A DNA stretch of 64,000 nt from Gyromitra esculenta. Its lineage: Eukaryota; Ascomycota; Pezizomycetes; Pezizales; Discinaceae. Shown one piece after another: positions 11,422-25,066 of the stretch. The stretch spans positions 2,666,001 through 2,730,000 of the forward strand of contig JBCAML010000001.1 in NCBI GenBank assembly GCA_038503075.1. The letters run 5' to 3'. The translations under genes and the position numbers were made by a program. The notes below the pieces were generated by a model, which was given only the letters and a program-made list of their open reading frames with translations, was not told the DNA's origin and ran no database searches. Position 1 is the first letter of the stretch, and the number at the start of each line of letters is the position of its first letter.

Positions 11422-14400
11422 ATCACTGCCCACGTAAAAAGCTACGGCTCAGTGCGGCGTGCCTACGGGCTCTCGGCGTACGTGTGAAAAGCTCATGGAT
11501 GGACCCGAATGCAGGTGGCGAACCATGCTTGACTGGTAATCGTCGTATCGTTGAGCGCTCGTTCTCGGGTTTCATCGAGAAGGGTCTCGATTCTATAGCG
11601 AGCTGCTTCTGTCCTTAGGATTCCGCTGGTCGGGGATATTTAATGGCATAACGAGCGCCCATACGGATTGTTTAGTTTCTTTGTTTTTTATTTTTTTATT
11701 ATTCTGAATCTCGGCGGTACTGCTGTAATATGGGAGAATGGCGTTATAGAAGGTAGATCTAGGTCTGCGCTGGCCGGTTCGGAATACTTTCGCTCGAACC
11801 TAATATTTCCCCTGCGATATGCCTGTAACTTCTGCCATTTCTCGTTAGTTTGGGTTATGTTTTTATCTTTCAATATGAGTTAGATTATTTAAATATTTTA
11901 GGGATGGAAGGGTTTCATTTAGTGTAGGAATAGTCAAGACTTTGGTCGAAGAGAGGTAGTAAACTGACCATCTTCTTGAGGAATTTTACCCGTCGTTTTG
12001 TTGATTTCAGAATGTCTGGATGAGGGTGATTTTTTGAACTATGCTGCCTTCACGTTTCTCGTGAGGTTTGGCAGTATAGAACTGAGAGTTGTGCTTGATT
12101 GATTAAACAATAAAAATAGCTTGAAAATAATTGATTCTTATGCTTTCTAGACATATATGTGAACCCATACCTGATGTGATACGTGGTGGTAAGGTAAGTG
12201 TACGTTCGACGAATACCTATAGTTATCAAGTCGTTTTTTGCAGTCATACGAACTATCGACTCTAAGCACGTAAAACTGCAAACTGCCTCGAAAACTCTGG
12301 ATAAGTTTAGGTCAATCTTGTATAATTTGAATAGGAGCTGCATTCGTGAACCTCTGTCTGAGGGAAGAGATAACTAGAAGAAGGCAGCGATCCGACATGG
12401 TCCGACATGGTTGGGTATCGATAACCCATAACTATAAGCGAGGACTGCTAGAAATCTCGTCTAAGGTAACTTGCTACGAGGAAGAAATGGTTTCAAGTTT
12501 GAACGTTCGGTCTGGCGTTGTGGATATGCTGTAAGATGGCTACTTAGGTGGGTGTGGTGGGTATTTGTAGTCCGAAAGCTACCAAATACATTTGCGCGCA
12601 CTATGAGTTGGCTGTCTCGGAATAAACGGCTAGCTAGTTAAATTTCTTGCCAGCTATAGGACTCTCGAGAATCTACACCTGTTGTATCATCCCGACAGTT
12701 AGGCAAAGGTATAGACTTGGTCTACAAAGGCTGCTTTAAGCGGCTTTGGTATCTGATAGAGTGTTAATTTACGGCTCAGCTGAGGCAAGGCTGATGCTTC
12801 CAAGGGTTCTATTGAAGAGGCTTAAAGCTTGGCTCCAATGACGGCCGTCTTTGCCTGAGGCGCTGTTGCCTTACAACTTATCGGAGAATAGGATGTCGAT
12901 AAGGCGGATAGGCTTGTATATTAATAGTGTTCGTACTACCATGAGTCAACCCCCAGTGTCATCTTCAGCTGAACAAAGACAGCGATCCTTCAGGACCTTA
13001 AATCATATCAACATCATCAATCAATATATTCACTCGTTTAATGCAAGAAATCATCTCTAGGCCAAGACCTAGAGAGTCAACAGGCCGTATGTAGCAATTC
13101 ACTATCACACTCTCAAAACACACCCACGCCTCCTGTGTCTCAATTCATCGAAGTTTCCAAAGCGTACGTGTTGGTGCCCTTGAGACGATCGTGACATGCA
13201 CACATTTCACAAAACTGTTCCTCTTGGCCGCGCGCAGCCTAGTCTTAGGCATTGCTCCTAGGATCACTAGCTATCGTCTGATCAGTATGGAGACTTGGCA
13301 TACCTGTTCAGTTATCTTAATTAGAATCTACCAGGATACTAGTATTAAGTTTTCTTGGTATCTGGCTATGTTAGCTGGTTATGCCAGTTTTTTTCTCTTC
13401 AAGTTTGAGGCTATTTGATATATATAACTATAAGCTTATACAATCCCTGTTCTGCCTTCTGCCCTATCATCACGCGGGGGAAGTTTAATCAAGCCTTGTC
13501 CGGAAGTGCATGTTTCATACAATATCCACCTGGGCAATGTCACACTACGTAGTCTCCTGCACCTTTGACGTGATGTCTTGTTACCAAATTTTTACTACTT
13601 AGGTTAATATTGCTATAGTTAGCTAGAGGAACACGCGGGTAATCAAAGTGCCCGTTCAGTCGCATATATGTAGTCTTGAAATTTAAAACCATGGACTGTC
13701 GTATTATCAATTCCATCTAGCTAATGACGATATGGCTTGACGGCACCTGATTAGCTAGTATTAGTTAAAGGATTAAATAAGAGCTGATTATGCATATGTC
13801 TACTCTAATATTTTCAATCTCGACTAAACATGGTTGCGATGAGTCTTATAGGTTAGTATCTACATGTACTTATGCTGCATCAGATACATTCCCTTCGTAC
13901 TCATCCACTTAAGATATAGGCTAAAACCCACTGCGGGATATCCTGATATAATTATAAAAGCTAATATCATGATACAATGATCATCAGCCTTCTATCGTCT
14001 TATTCCAAGTGTATTTCTATAAGACGGAGCCCTATAGCCAATAATTACGAGCTAGAACTTATATGTCGATTTCGCGCCACATATAAGTGCATGCAGTTGG
14101 TTGTCTAGACCTTGGGCTTACGGCACAGAAAACTCTGGGCTAGTTAATCAATATATGTAGCACGGATGGTAGAAGGGCCGTTATTACCTATTCATCAGGG
14201 ACTGACTGACCCAGTCTCTGTAGATAAAGGTCGCGGGAAACAAAGAATGAACAATACGCATTATAAAGATATAGCGAGGAAAGGCTAGATTTAGAACGCT
14301 ACGGTAACAATAATACTAACAGCACGTGGTCAACGCCGCTGCACAGTCGACCACAAATATATCACATTCTGCGAGATCTTTCGTAGAGAGTATTAAACGC

Positions 14401-15351
14401 CGTTCGCCCCATACGCTATATATGCGGGCACATCCTACTAAGGTTATAATCATTAGCTATTAATCCTTGACATATATGATGGCGCCACCTCTCATCCACA
14501 ATTTTCGTACAGGACGATTTGTGTGTCACTAAAATTCCAAATAGGTACCATTTCGTCGAAAAATTTCTGTGTACCTCCCAGGCATTCATTGCTGACACTA
14601 GCTCAAAATGCACATGTACTTGCCAGCGTCCCTGCAGCCGTAAAGCCCTTCATATCAAATCCAAGCCGCTTTCTAACTTCCTCCAGCGATTGGTAGTTGT
14701 GCTAGCGAAAATAATACCAAAGCACAGTGGGTACAGGGCTTCGTTAAGCTGTGAAATATGTACTGATCGCTTGCAGCTAATACGTTACCCAGCTTAAAGT
14801 CCATCTCCAAAAGCAATCTCTGCGCGCAGCCTTGGTGGACACGAAAAAACAATTTACTATTGAGGCAGTAATTTGATCCACTAACTTTATCAAAGGCTAT
14901 TTTGAATGGGTGGGTTTTACCGGGTATGGTATATCGGTAATTCTCACGTCATTAGGTCGGAAATTTTGCATAACTAACAGCTGTCTCGCTACTCAAATAT
15001 CTGGCTCTGGTTGGTACTAATCTAGAGTGTCATTAGATGAGCAAACTCGAGCCAACAATCAACCCACGGCTTGGGCACATGGAAAAATACCAATAGAACG
15101 AAGAACCTCTACGCAGGTCACCATCTTTAACTATAAACACAGGATCTTTTGCTGATGCTACATGAAACACCAAGTCCATAAGTCCTAACCGTTGGTGGGT
15201 TAGGGTTAATGATGTGTAACCAACCGCGTACAGCTTCCAACCTTCGCAACACGATGGAGCCAACCCTTGTGCCTCGTTCTCTCAAGCCCCCATGAATCCA
15301 ACTTTAACCCCCAAACCTCCGCTTTCTTCTTCAAAATAAAACAACAGGCAA
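11422..15351. other. Gene-free TpA-rich stretch
   Basis: About 3.9 kb without a supported gene. It holds a 3' UTR-like zone to about 11.7 kb, a short direct repeat (TCCGACATGG twice near 12390-12410) next to a GGGTATCGATAACCC palindrome, and an inverted CTCTAGG/CCTAGAG pair near 13055-13075. Short open frames here lack protein-like composition. Confidence 0.55.
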
Positions 15352-16191
15352 ATGGATAACACACCTCCAAATCGCTACACCTCATTGACCCCCCGCCCAG
15401 CTGCGGGGCGCCGTCCAGCCCCTTACCCAACATCACCTAGGATGCCGGAGCCTCCTCTCAAGCCCACATCCTCACTTCGACATCGAAGGCAGAGCTCAAC
15501 AGCCATGAGTATGTCGCCTACTAGTTGTAACGATGACTCTGAGTTCCGAGAAAGTATCGACGTGGAAACGGCGAGTAGAAACTTAGGAGAGGCTATGGAT
15601 CAAGATGAAGGGAAGGGGGTGGGTCTGGATGGCAACACAGATCATAGTGAAGAGCTTAGCAGGATCGCACAGGCTATGGTATTATTCATTTCTATCGTTC
15701 GCGTTTTATTTTATTTTATTTAATAATATACGATTTGGCTTATAAATTCTCTTTAAGACTCTCTTATCACTTCACCCAAGCCGCGGGGGTGGTGTCCCGC
15801 TAACGAAAACTGGTCACACAATATCGTCTTCAGCTGGCTTAGTGCCTTGGCCATTGCCTGAAGAATTGCTCAAGGAGTCGCTTCGCCAATCCTTATCCGC
15901 CTTACACGTATTAAGCCGAATAAAGTCGCTTGTTGAAAATTTTCCTAATACTGGGGAAGCTAGAGTGGAAGGAGAGAAAGGCGGAATAGCACAGATAATG
16001 GACCATTATGACCGTGCGGTTAGCGAGATGAGGGGTGCTGGGGAAGCATTGGTACATCTCAGTCCCATTCCTTATTTTTTTCCTACCATCGCTGTCGTCT
16101 AAATTAGCGAAATATGTCTGCACAGGCCTGGGCCCAGCAATATCTATCGGAGGAAAAAGAAGCCGTACGAGAGCGACTGTTGAAAGGATAG
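15352..16191 (+). CDS. Hypothetical helical protein, three exons
   Basis: Exon 1 starts at ATG 15352 and encodes a Pro/Ser/Arg-rich disordered segment. Exon 2 (about 15834 or 15843 to 16051) encodes an amphipathic helical segment beginning PWPLPEELLKESLRQ. Exon 3 (16126-16191) adds AWAQQYLSEEKEAV and ends at TAG. The exon 2-3 junction is clean and in phase 0. The exon 1-2 junction is uncertain: the strongest-looking donor (GTATTA at 15679) is out of phase with exon 2, whereas a weaker GTGAAG donor at 15647 is in phase. Either the weak donor is used or the gene carries a small lesion. I do not recognise the family; the helical C-terminal part could be a coiled coil in a complex, but no function can be assigned. 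Confidence 0.5.
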
Positions 16192-19100
16192 CGCTAGCTC
16201 CGCTCATCTAGGGATGAGAGAAGTAATGCGGATACTCGAATTCCGTCCGGCTTACCTTTAAACTTGGCCATGCATGGTATGGGGTAGATATCAATAATAA
16301 TAGGTGGCCAAATACTGAGAATTCGAAGATCACAGACAGGGACTAATTTCGTTTGTTTCTAGCGATTGTATTCAAAGCTCAAGGAAACATTTACTTATGT
16401 ACAAATATATTTTGGGTGGGTGAACTGAGGGCTAACGTTGACGTGCTGGCACGCTACATTCTTCTTATATTAGTATGAGGCGTACGGAATTTAGGAGGTT
16501 ATCTGGTTCAATTGATTCACTGCAATTTAAGTATGATACTCACCGTTAATATTCTTGTCGTGTGGAAATTGTGCTAGGGGTAAATACTTTGTTACTTCTT
16601 ATCAAGGCTTCATGACCCATTTGAGGAAGTCAAAATTACTTCACTACCTATTCGCACAGGCAAGTAGTCCTTCAAATTTAATGCTTTGTCAATCTCAATT
16701 GCGACGAGAAAGCAGAAGCATATGAATTGCTCAAGACTGCTGGGGAACTCCTCCACCTAGGTGGATCGCTGGGGGAAGATTGGAGGCTGAGAATTACGTT
16801 ATCTCGGGCCGAGGGCTGCGGGAGCGCCCAATTCTTGGCGCTGACAAGACTGCTCTAGAATCAAGATTTAAATACCAGCTAGTCTAATAAATTTCCAATA
16901 TGAGCAAGTTAAATTAAGCTAAGACTCCTAACAGCTTGCTAGGCCAATTATCACACCATCTGACTATATGTACAACTACAGTACTGCTAACCTGGGAGGG
17001 CTGTATGTACAGCCACGTCCCAAAAATCTTTGCACCCCCTCTACTATGCAAGCCTAACTACCAGCGGATTTAAAGTATGGTTTTGCTCGAAGGGGATTGT
17101 CTAATCACTATACTACTTATGCCTAGTATGCTAATGATTATATGCATACCCTCCCTTTTAGTTACTCTCTTACAGCTTGGTTTAGTGACTTGTTGCTGTG
17201 CTCTCAGGTTGTTAGGGTGCAAAGACTTTTGGGACGCGGCTATATAGCCTATAAACATAGGTTTGGGTGATTCGAAAATCAGAAACTAGACCTACTCTGA
17301 GCTCCAAAGCTGTAGCTATACCCCAGGGCTACGAAATCCTCTCTTCGCCTCGTGGCGTTAATCACTAATTGGGGGGGCGCCAAGAAATAAAGTCTCTATA
17401 TTGGATATGTCCCTTGTGCATTTCCATTCCGAGTTACACGAGAGCCTTGATGAACATCCCTTCAAGCGCTAGAGGTTTATAACTAGAAGTAACTGCCGTT
17501 TAAGATCACAAGGTCTTATTATGCCGGTGTGATCTCGGTACACGTCGCAGATCTTTGACCTTGGCATATAAGGTTATATGATGGCAGGTGATGGGATCCC
17601 AGCTATAACAATATTACCAGTAAGCTGAGAATAGGGGCTGATCTAGTCTCTATTTTGGTTTGCGGCCTGATGGGCAAAGAGATTACACAAAAGGCTTAGG
17701 CTTGGCTCGAGCTCGCATATATGTACGTTATCTACAAACGGTAAAGTTAAGCTTACGCTCGTGTTTAAAGGTTAGCTATCGTGTTTTGCTACAGTAGATA
17801 TCTCAGATACACATTATATAATTTATATAGTGTGATGTGGTGTACTGTACTGTAGTGTAGGTGCGGTGGTGCCCGTGATTGAGAAGCACGGTCTAACTCA
17901 TGCAATCTTCTGTTAACATAAGAAACTTGTGCAGGTTGTATTGAAAACTAAATATCAAGACTAGCAGAGGTGACATAGACACAGATATTAGATCGTTAGA
18001 TCGTTAATATCTAACCCATGCGTCAGTTACCTGCCATTGCTCCTGCCGTGAGGGTAATCGCGCCAAGTTCTCATCAAGATGCACATGAATTACCTAGGAT
18101 ATGCCTGACCGTGTCCCTTATATGCTCATTACCCATATGCATCACAAGCCCTAGCTTTCAGTTCGAGTTCCCGATCACGATTGGATAACTCACTTCTTCA
18201 TCCCCCCGCTTTCTAGTTTAGTACTTACAATTTCGGTTAACAATTCGTGCATATACATCAACTAAAAAAGGTAAACGCAAGGTTAGTCGTTCGTAGGTGG
18301 GGTATTTCTGTCAAAGAGGGTTCTAAATATTCGTTTATTCTTTTGACAAAGACTTTTGAATTCATGAAGCTGGAAGGGTAATACAAAATTACTGCATCTA
18401 CTTATTCTCACGAACACTTATTTCACGTAAGTTTCTACAAGTGTAAGCCGTAAATACTTAAGCATATATCTCAACAGTGACCCGAAACTCTGGTGAATTT
18501 TTTTGTCTCCAGCTAGCTGCGAAGCATCGAATGGTATTAGGCGCGGCGGCTATACAACCTCGACCAGCCCCGACCCCCCATCTCTAGTATACTACCACAT
18601 GCAAGGAGATATCCTCCCACATTGACACCTTAGGTTCGGTAGTATGCTCTACACTTGGCGCATGTACACTTGGCTTGATGTGTTTCGTTCAGTAGGTCTA
18701 GGAGTAACTTACATTTGCAATGTTCCAAGCCTTGACTACTAAAACCTCGACGATATCGATACACCCAGCCCTCGTAGAAATTATATTAGCACCAAGACTT
18801 TAAGTTCTCTCCGACCAATACATGCCACCACAGTCATCTATTGGATCTAGACTATGCCATATGCATATAATATACACGCGCATAGAGAGCCAGGTATCGA
18901 TGTAACTAATATAATCAATCCCAAGCTTGGATGCGGAATGTATTCCGGAAGGGGGTCGGAGCGCTAAACGATTGAGATTCTAAATTAAATCGAGATATAT
19001 CGAAGCCTCGTAGACCATCCATAGCGAGCTGGATCCTGGAAGCAATATATAATTAACTACAGATCTGCGAAATCACTCGGTCCAAATCGCTCCCGTTGGT

Positions 19101-21734
19101 TCTCGGCTACTTTTTGCGTAATACGGAGTACAGACACGAGTGTATCGTGGAATAATAATTCGGTACATGTACATAAATCCTTGAAGTCAAGGGCTTTTTT
19201 TGGGGGGATAGATATATCTACCGGATTATCCTAGGCCTTTGTGCTACTCAGCCGGCTTGGGCCGAGGCGAACATCGCTTAGCGGCAACAGCCGTAGTGGG
19301 GTCACCGCGGGGATGACGGTTACACTAGATATATATGTCTCCCAAGAACATGGTCAGCTAGCATCCCTAGGGTCGGGGGTGCTCGTGTGCTAATTCAAGC
19401 TCTGCGCGACCTCACGTGCTTGGCTCGTCATGAACCTCTATCGCTGCAAGAGAGTTTGGGATCGCATACAGGAGGTGTTTACATCAGTATTGTGATAAAC
19501 GGAGCTCTATTGATTTTGTGTCCGTTTTAAGCCTCTACTTAGGTGGTAAGTAGCATACCTAGCTGTGCATGTGATAGACTTGGTTTCGCGATTTGGAAGT
19601 TGAGTAAGTGGGCTTATAATCAACTTTCTTATTTCATCTTAGATCAGTACTTTCAGTCTGAGTCCTGACGGAGTACTTCCAGTGTTTGGATCCTTTAGGA
19701 ACTAGATTGAATCAGAATTTTTGTATTTTGCTCCTATACGTCGCTACATCGTAGCTTGCACATGATACTCGGTTACCTATCACTCAAAACAACTTCTCGT
19801 GATGTAGTCTTACTTAAATCATAAGGTAAATATAATAGTTTTTTTGCAAGCGCCATCTGTACAGCCCTGAGTGGTCCAAAACTAGCGAGAAAAAGATCGA
19901 TTGCACCATAGCTTCATATGATCATATCCTGTCACTCACCTGAGGAACAGGTACTCATAGAGTTGCCAGGACGATTTGATATTAGTCAAGTCTCCCTATA
20001 TCGCAATATTTTCTTTACCGATCAAGGCGGGGATGTATCCCAGCTAATTATAAAGGACCTTCTGCCATTGGAGCTATATTTGTACTTCATCTCAGCTAGC
20101 ACCCACCACAAGCGCCAACCGCCAAGAAACCACCGTACTCTACCGAGTAATGAAATGTGCAGTGATTCTCAGCCCAGTAGAGCAGCCTTTTATCTGACTA
20201 CGAGGAGAGTATCGCATTGGGAATACCTAGGTGTGCACTCGCTTTATTTTGCTTGACGCAGAAAAGATCCTGTGAGCACTGCAGCTGCTTCAAGGCGTGA
20301 CTACATGTATTGTTATGCCTACATCATTGGATATCCCAACCGATCGGTTGAAACAAGTTCCCGCTTGGCTTCGGAGGGCGTCTTGAAGAATGTACGTGCT
20401 ACATTCCAGAAATGGTGTGCGTGGAACAGCAGGTGCACATCTTCCATGGCTGATGGCTGCAATTGAGATGGGCTTTCCGTGTCCTGCCAAGAAAGTGGTG
20501 AGAGAGACATCGGTGAATTTAATGAAATTCGTTCTGGGCTTAGCAGGTGAAACATGCATAGGATATGTCGGCTCTCCAAATCCCTTCAACGGCACCATAA
20601 ACGTAGAGTATTAACAGATTATATGCATGTCTTACTTACTAGCGCCGGAACGAATTTCAGCAAATGCTACGGAATCTATCTATGGCTCTTTTTAAGACAT
20701 CGTCTGACCTAGCAGAAATGCTGTGATATATTCTTGCTTACTTCAAGACACCACAATGGTTTCTGGTGATGGCGAGGAGGGTCATTAGTATCGCCAGCAC
20801 ATATGAATATATAATATCTGTAGGGAATGTGGCTGGCCATTCTTAATTTATGAACAAGGTAGTTAGGCCACTGGTACCTTTTTGATTAGAGTTTGTAGCC
20901 TTTTTGTAGGAGAAGCGTTTTTTTCGTTCACCTGATTCGGAACTGCATGACCCCCCTTTTTCGTAAAGGCTGAATGGTCCCATCAGAGCTATCCCCCGTG
21001 TTTATTTAACGAGGCCTTAAGCGGAACTTAAGCTTACGATGCTTCATTAGTGTCCTGCGAACTGAACATGTATACTAAAAATAATGTTAGCTATATCTTG
21101 AGTAGCTTAGGATTGTGTAAAACTGAAGCTAGTGCTAGCATACCTGTATATGGGTGTTAGTGTTTTGAAGTCCAGGTAAAACCTTCAACTATCGTAGCAA
21201 ATAAAATATCTACCGCAGAACCATGAGTTATGGTGTTTGACAATCATGTCCCCGGTCCGGAAGGCGCAGAAGATTAACAGATTTATAATCTCGCGCTCTT
21301 AAATAATTTAAACGTTTGCCTATAGAGCTATAGGCCTTGCAATTGTACTTGTGTCCCGTGCTCACTAGCGGCACGATGCCCGAGGTATCGATCAGGCTAA
21401 TACGCCTATACTCTCTCCGCAGGCACAACGCCTTACCCATCCAAGGCGCATATGGTTGTAACTAGGGCTTCGGGAATTTGATATGTTTGTGCAATGATAC
21501 CTCCTTGCATTCGTGGTACCCGTGTCTTAGTATTCACTTTTAGCGAATATGGTTCTACAGTAAAACCATCTTCTAGGAATACCTTAGGAGCTAGAACTAT
21601 ATAAATCTGTCTCTAGAACTATTATTTTTGACTGAGATTCCTCACAGTAAATTCAGTTGCCTGTGCCATTCCCACCGGTGACATCCCCACACTCGCTTTG
21701 GAATTGAAAGTCTTCAGTGAACTTTCCCGTCAAT
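16192..21734. other. RIP-like desert with a weak coding relic
   Basis: About 5.5 kb dominated by TA-rich words with stops in every frame. An island at about 20280-20620 is less TA-rich and stays open over 70-100 codons on both strands (for example plus-strand HLPWLMAAIEMGFPCPAKK), which suggests a decayed gene or element. I cannot name it. No RNA gene was found. Confidence 0.5.
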
Positions 21735-24336
21735 ATGCATCCACGATGCCTTTCCCTCATTTCTGCTCTTTTCCTCTTGGCGGGCTTTGCATTGGCCCAG
21801 ATCCCATATGATCCCAGCCCTTTCTCGACCATTGGTAAACTTCAAGGGTAATTACACATATATACTCCCGTCCTTTTTATGTGCCTGTTCAGACGCTTAT
21901 ATCAAACAAACCTCTGTAGAGCGACTGTAACGGCCCCGAACGATGTTCTTTCCGGGGGTACGGTTACTGTGAACGGTATCACTATGATCGTCCCCAAAAA
22001 CCTCTTGGCCACCATGCCATCGATTACTGTATCGTGGGCGGAGCTCTTCAATTCTGCTGGCTCTCTGAACTTGGGAATTTCAGGCGATGTTGAAGTTTCG
22101 GTACGTTCGTCTAAACTTCATTCCAAGGTGTTTGATATATATATATCGAATAGCCCAACCATTAACCATCTTATATCGCTTCCATAGATCCTTGCCAATC
22201 GTGTCGGGGGCCAATATATTGTCGGTATCATCTACATCTTCCAAGAACTACTCCACACATCAAGCGGCTTCATCACCGCAATCGACTACGCAACCGGCGA
22301 GCTCCGAGTCGGAGGAGACCCGTCGAGTCTTGCATCTGGGGTCAGGGTTATCATTAATGACCCCGTTGGTAGATTCGGACTTGTCCATAGTCAAGCGCCA
22401 TTGTTCACCGCTGATACCGATAACCCGTCGATCCGGGCTTCGACTGTAAGTACCAACCATATGGCCGTCTGATCCGCGAGTCGAGTTGGGGACGGTGGAA
22501 TATACTAATAGAAAGTGGGTGGATAGGGATTCCCGCTGTGTATTCCGAGAAAAAATCCTGCGAGTACGGATGATCCGCTGTGTCCTCAAAAGAACAGACC
22601 GCTGAATTCAACTGGAAAGCCTTCGACGCAATTGTACGTATCTATCATATATATCTAGCAATATGCATATGCGTTACAAAAGTTATGTATGATGGACACA
22701 CGGTTAACTTTAATTTGAAATAAATACAGTAACTTCGGAGCACCACCTGTTGCAGCTGGCCAGCCAGATCCCAACTTCTTTGCTCCGCTCATGGTGGGCG
22801 ACTATATCGTCTGGAGCGGTGTCAGCCTGGATGGCGGTCTGTGGTCAGCCTACTCCATCGAAGCCAATTTGGGGCTTTATACTGCGCCCGGGACGGCACC
22901 CGTGTATCTCACTATCGACGTAGCACAATGGGGTATTGTGGGGAATCCTGCTGGAGAGGTCGCTGAGACAAGGGTATACGAATATATTATGGCTCGTCCA
23001 TAATCACGTAGAACAGAAAATGCTAACATGCAGGGAGTACATAGATCCAAGGATACACCACCGACGAGACTCAGAATATCGAAGTTTTTGCAATCGATGT
23101 TGATCCGTGCACCGGAGTCGAGCAGAGCGTGTTCTCGCAGTTGTCGTGCCTAGGTCAGCCGGCCGCCGTGGTCAATGGCGATACCCCCCAAATGCCGACA
23201 TCATCCCCGCAACACGTGAAGTTGGAGCCAGGGTGCAAGCTGGAACAGGTACCAATGGGAATGGGATCACCACTGGTAAATTTATTCAACCGGTTATGGA
23301 CGATGGGTTTATTTTCCCTGAGCTCAACACGTTCGGTGATCCTGAGATTGTGTATGAATTCAATCTTCTACAGCATCTTGCGCAGGGTTCTGGACCGTGG
23401 TTGGGCGGGATTCCTGGAGCTGACGAGAACCTGAGTGGGCCGGTTGTTGGGCAGCTTGATCCCTGGCCAGGTGCTACTGCTCCATCGAAAGGCCCTGCTT
23501 GCCCTGCTACTGTCACTTTGGTCCCAAAAGCCAATGCTGGGCCGGACCAATCGGTGGCATCGGGAGCGGCTGTGACCCTCAGTGGGCGCTCGGATACTAC
23601 GAATGTTCCAGGCAATTACGGGAGCCTGGATGGTTGATGTGAGCTTTGCTAATATATAGCTTTGCCGTATATATAGAAAGCTCGATCACATATCTTTGGC
23701 AGCAGATCGTTGGAACAGGACCAACAGTTACGCTGTCGGGTGTGAATAGCAAAACAGCAACATTCACTGCTCCAGCTATTGTTGCAACTCTTTCGTTCAA
23801 CTTGACCACTTTCACTACTGCTGGATCAACAAGTGACCAGGTTACGATAAATGTGACTGGACCAGTTACGGGCCCTGATACCGTAGGTTATCTACTCTAG
23901 CTTTAGAGCGAAAAAAAAACGTATAGATTGGCCTAACAGATATGCGCCACTACAGATCACGATCGTTTCGTTTAGCGCCTCGAATAGCAAAGGAGTGGTA
24001 AGTACTATATTCCGATATTCCGCCCAAAAACATTCCCGTCCAACTAAAACTGACCAATTTACTAGGGGCAGCTCAACGTTGTAGCAAGGACTACTGTGCT
24101 AGACGGATCGTCCACTTTAACAGTAGAGGTAACTAACTATTCGCAGTCCCATTGAAAGTACAAGTTGCATCGATTGCTAAAAAAATAAATAGGCGATTGA
24201 TCCCAATGTTGCAGCAACTCCCATGCAATACTCTGGGAAAGGCGATGGCACTTTCTCGATTTTGATCAATACTAAGAAACCAAAGTCGTTTATCGTCAGG
24301 TCGTCGCGGGGAGCCTCGGTCACCCAGAATGTCTGA
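21735..24336 (+). pseudogene. Secreted PKD/K319L-type protein, one frameshift
   Basis: Ten exons: 21735-21847, 21920-22100, 22188-22445, 22527-22633, 22730-22973, 23045-23632, 23677-23882, 23956-23997, 24066-24128, 24193-24336. The product starts with a signal peptide (MHPRCLSLISALFLLAGF, then ALAQ). An N-terminal secreted module follows (NGITMIVPKNLL; VGGQYIVGIIYIFQE; FPLCIPRKNP; MVGDYIVWSG; AIDVDPCTG), then a PKD/K319L-like beta-sandwich (NAGPDQSVASGAAVTLSG, TYLWQQ) and a short C-terminal domain. All junctions are GT-AG and in phase. Within exon 6, near 23120, the conserved frame moves by one base after DPCTGVE and resumes as ERVLAVVVPRS. The coding sum is one base short of a multiple of three. 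A real one-base deletion or an assembly error both fit. The acceptor of exon 2 could instead be 21892. Likely role: cell-surface or extracellular protein; exact function unknown. Confidence 0.7.
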
Positions 24337-25066
24337 TGGAAAATTGTAAATTTTTTTAATAGCTGTGGAGAATAATAGTTGTGTATATGGTGTGAGGGGT
24401 TTGGATTCATGGGTGGTATTATATTATAGGGGGTTGATATACTTTTTCTTGTATCTTAGATAAGATTGATGTGTTTTAAATTCCATGGGGTTAGATTTCA
24501 AAGCTGAGTGGTTGATAAGTTTACTTGCTGGCAGGGAGTGTGAAAATTTAGCCCACACATCCCTAGCTTCGTTCGTTTTCAAGACTAGTACTAAGCAGAG
24601 CGCTATACTTATCAAGGCAGCATCAACTCTGATTCTCTACGTGATACTGACTAAATTGATGAGAAAGCGTTGTTACCCTCTTCGCTTAGTTGAGTCGGTG
24701 GTGAATACAGTTAAATAAGTGTACTAAAGTGTCGTGAAATCCGGGCATGAGCGATGGGATAATAATATCAGAAGTAAGGGATGCTTATTCTGCTGGATTG
24801 GGGTTGGTGGCTGCACTAAGGAATGCACTAAACTTGATTTGGGACCAGCACAAGGTCAAGTGGTTGAGCGATGCTTCTAAAATATGTTTCCGCTATCTTA
24901 TTCAATCATGGGCAGTTGTAAACTACTACATAGTGATATCTTTCCACCCCAGTGTCCAAAGACCTAGACGCCAAGACACCTACAAACCACCAGGACACTC
25001 AAAGCCTCCCACCGATTTGCAGCCATATCCGCCCCAAACTTGCTTGGTCAGAGACTTTTCTTCTTT
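24337..25066. other. Intergenic between two converging genes
   Basis: About 730 bases of AT-rich sequence between the 3' ends of the PKD-type gene and the DJ-1 gene. A 107-codon open frame (24747-25070) has no recognisable features and I do not support it as a gene. Confidence 0.45.

Noticed and set aside
15195..15210. TTAGGGTTAA, telomere-like repeat
   Set aside because: Fewer than two full units and no array; also GGGTTAGGGTT near 9900. Not a telomere or an interstitial array.
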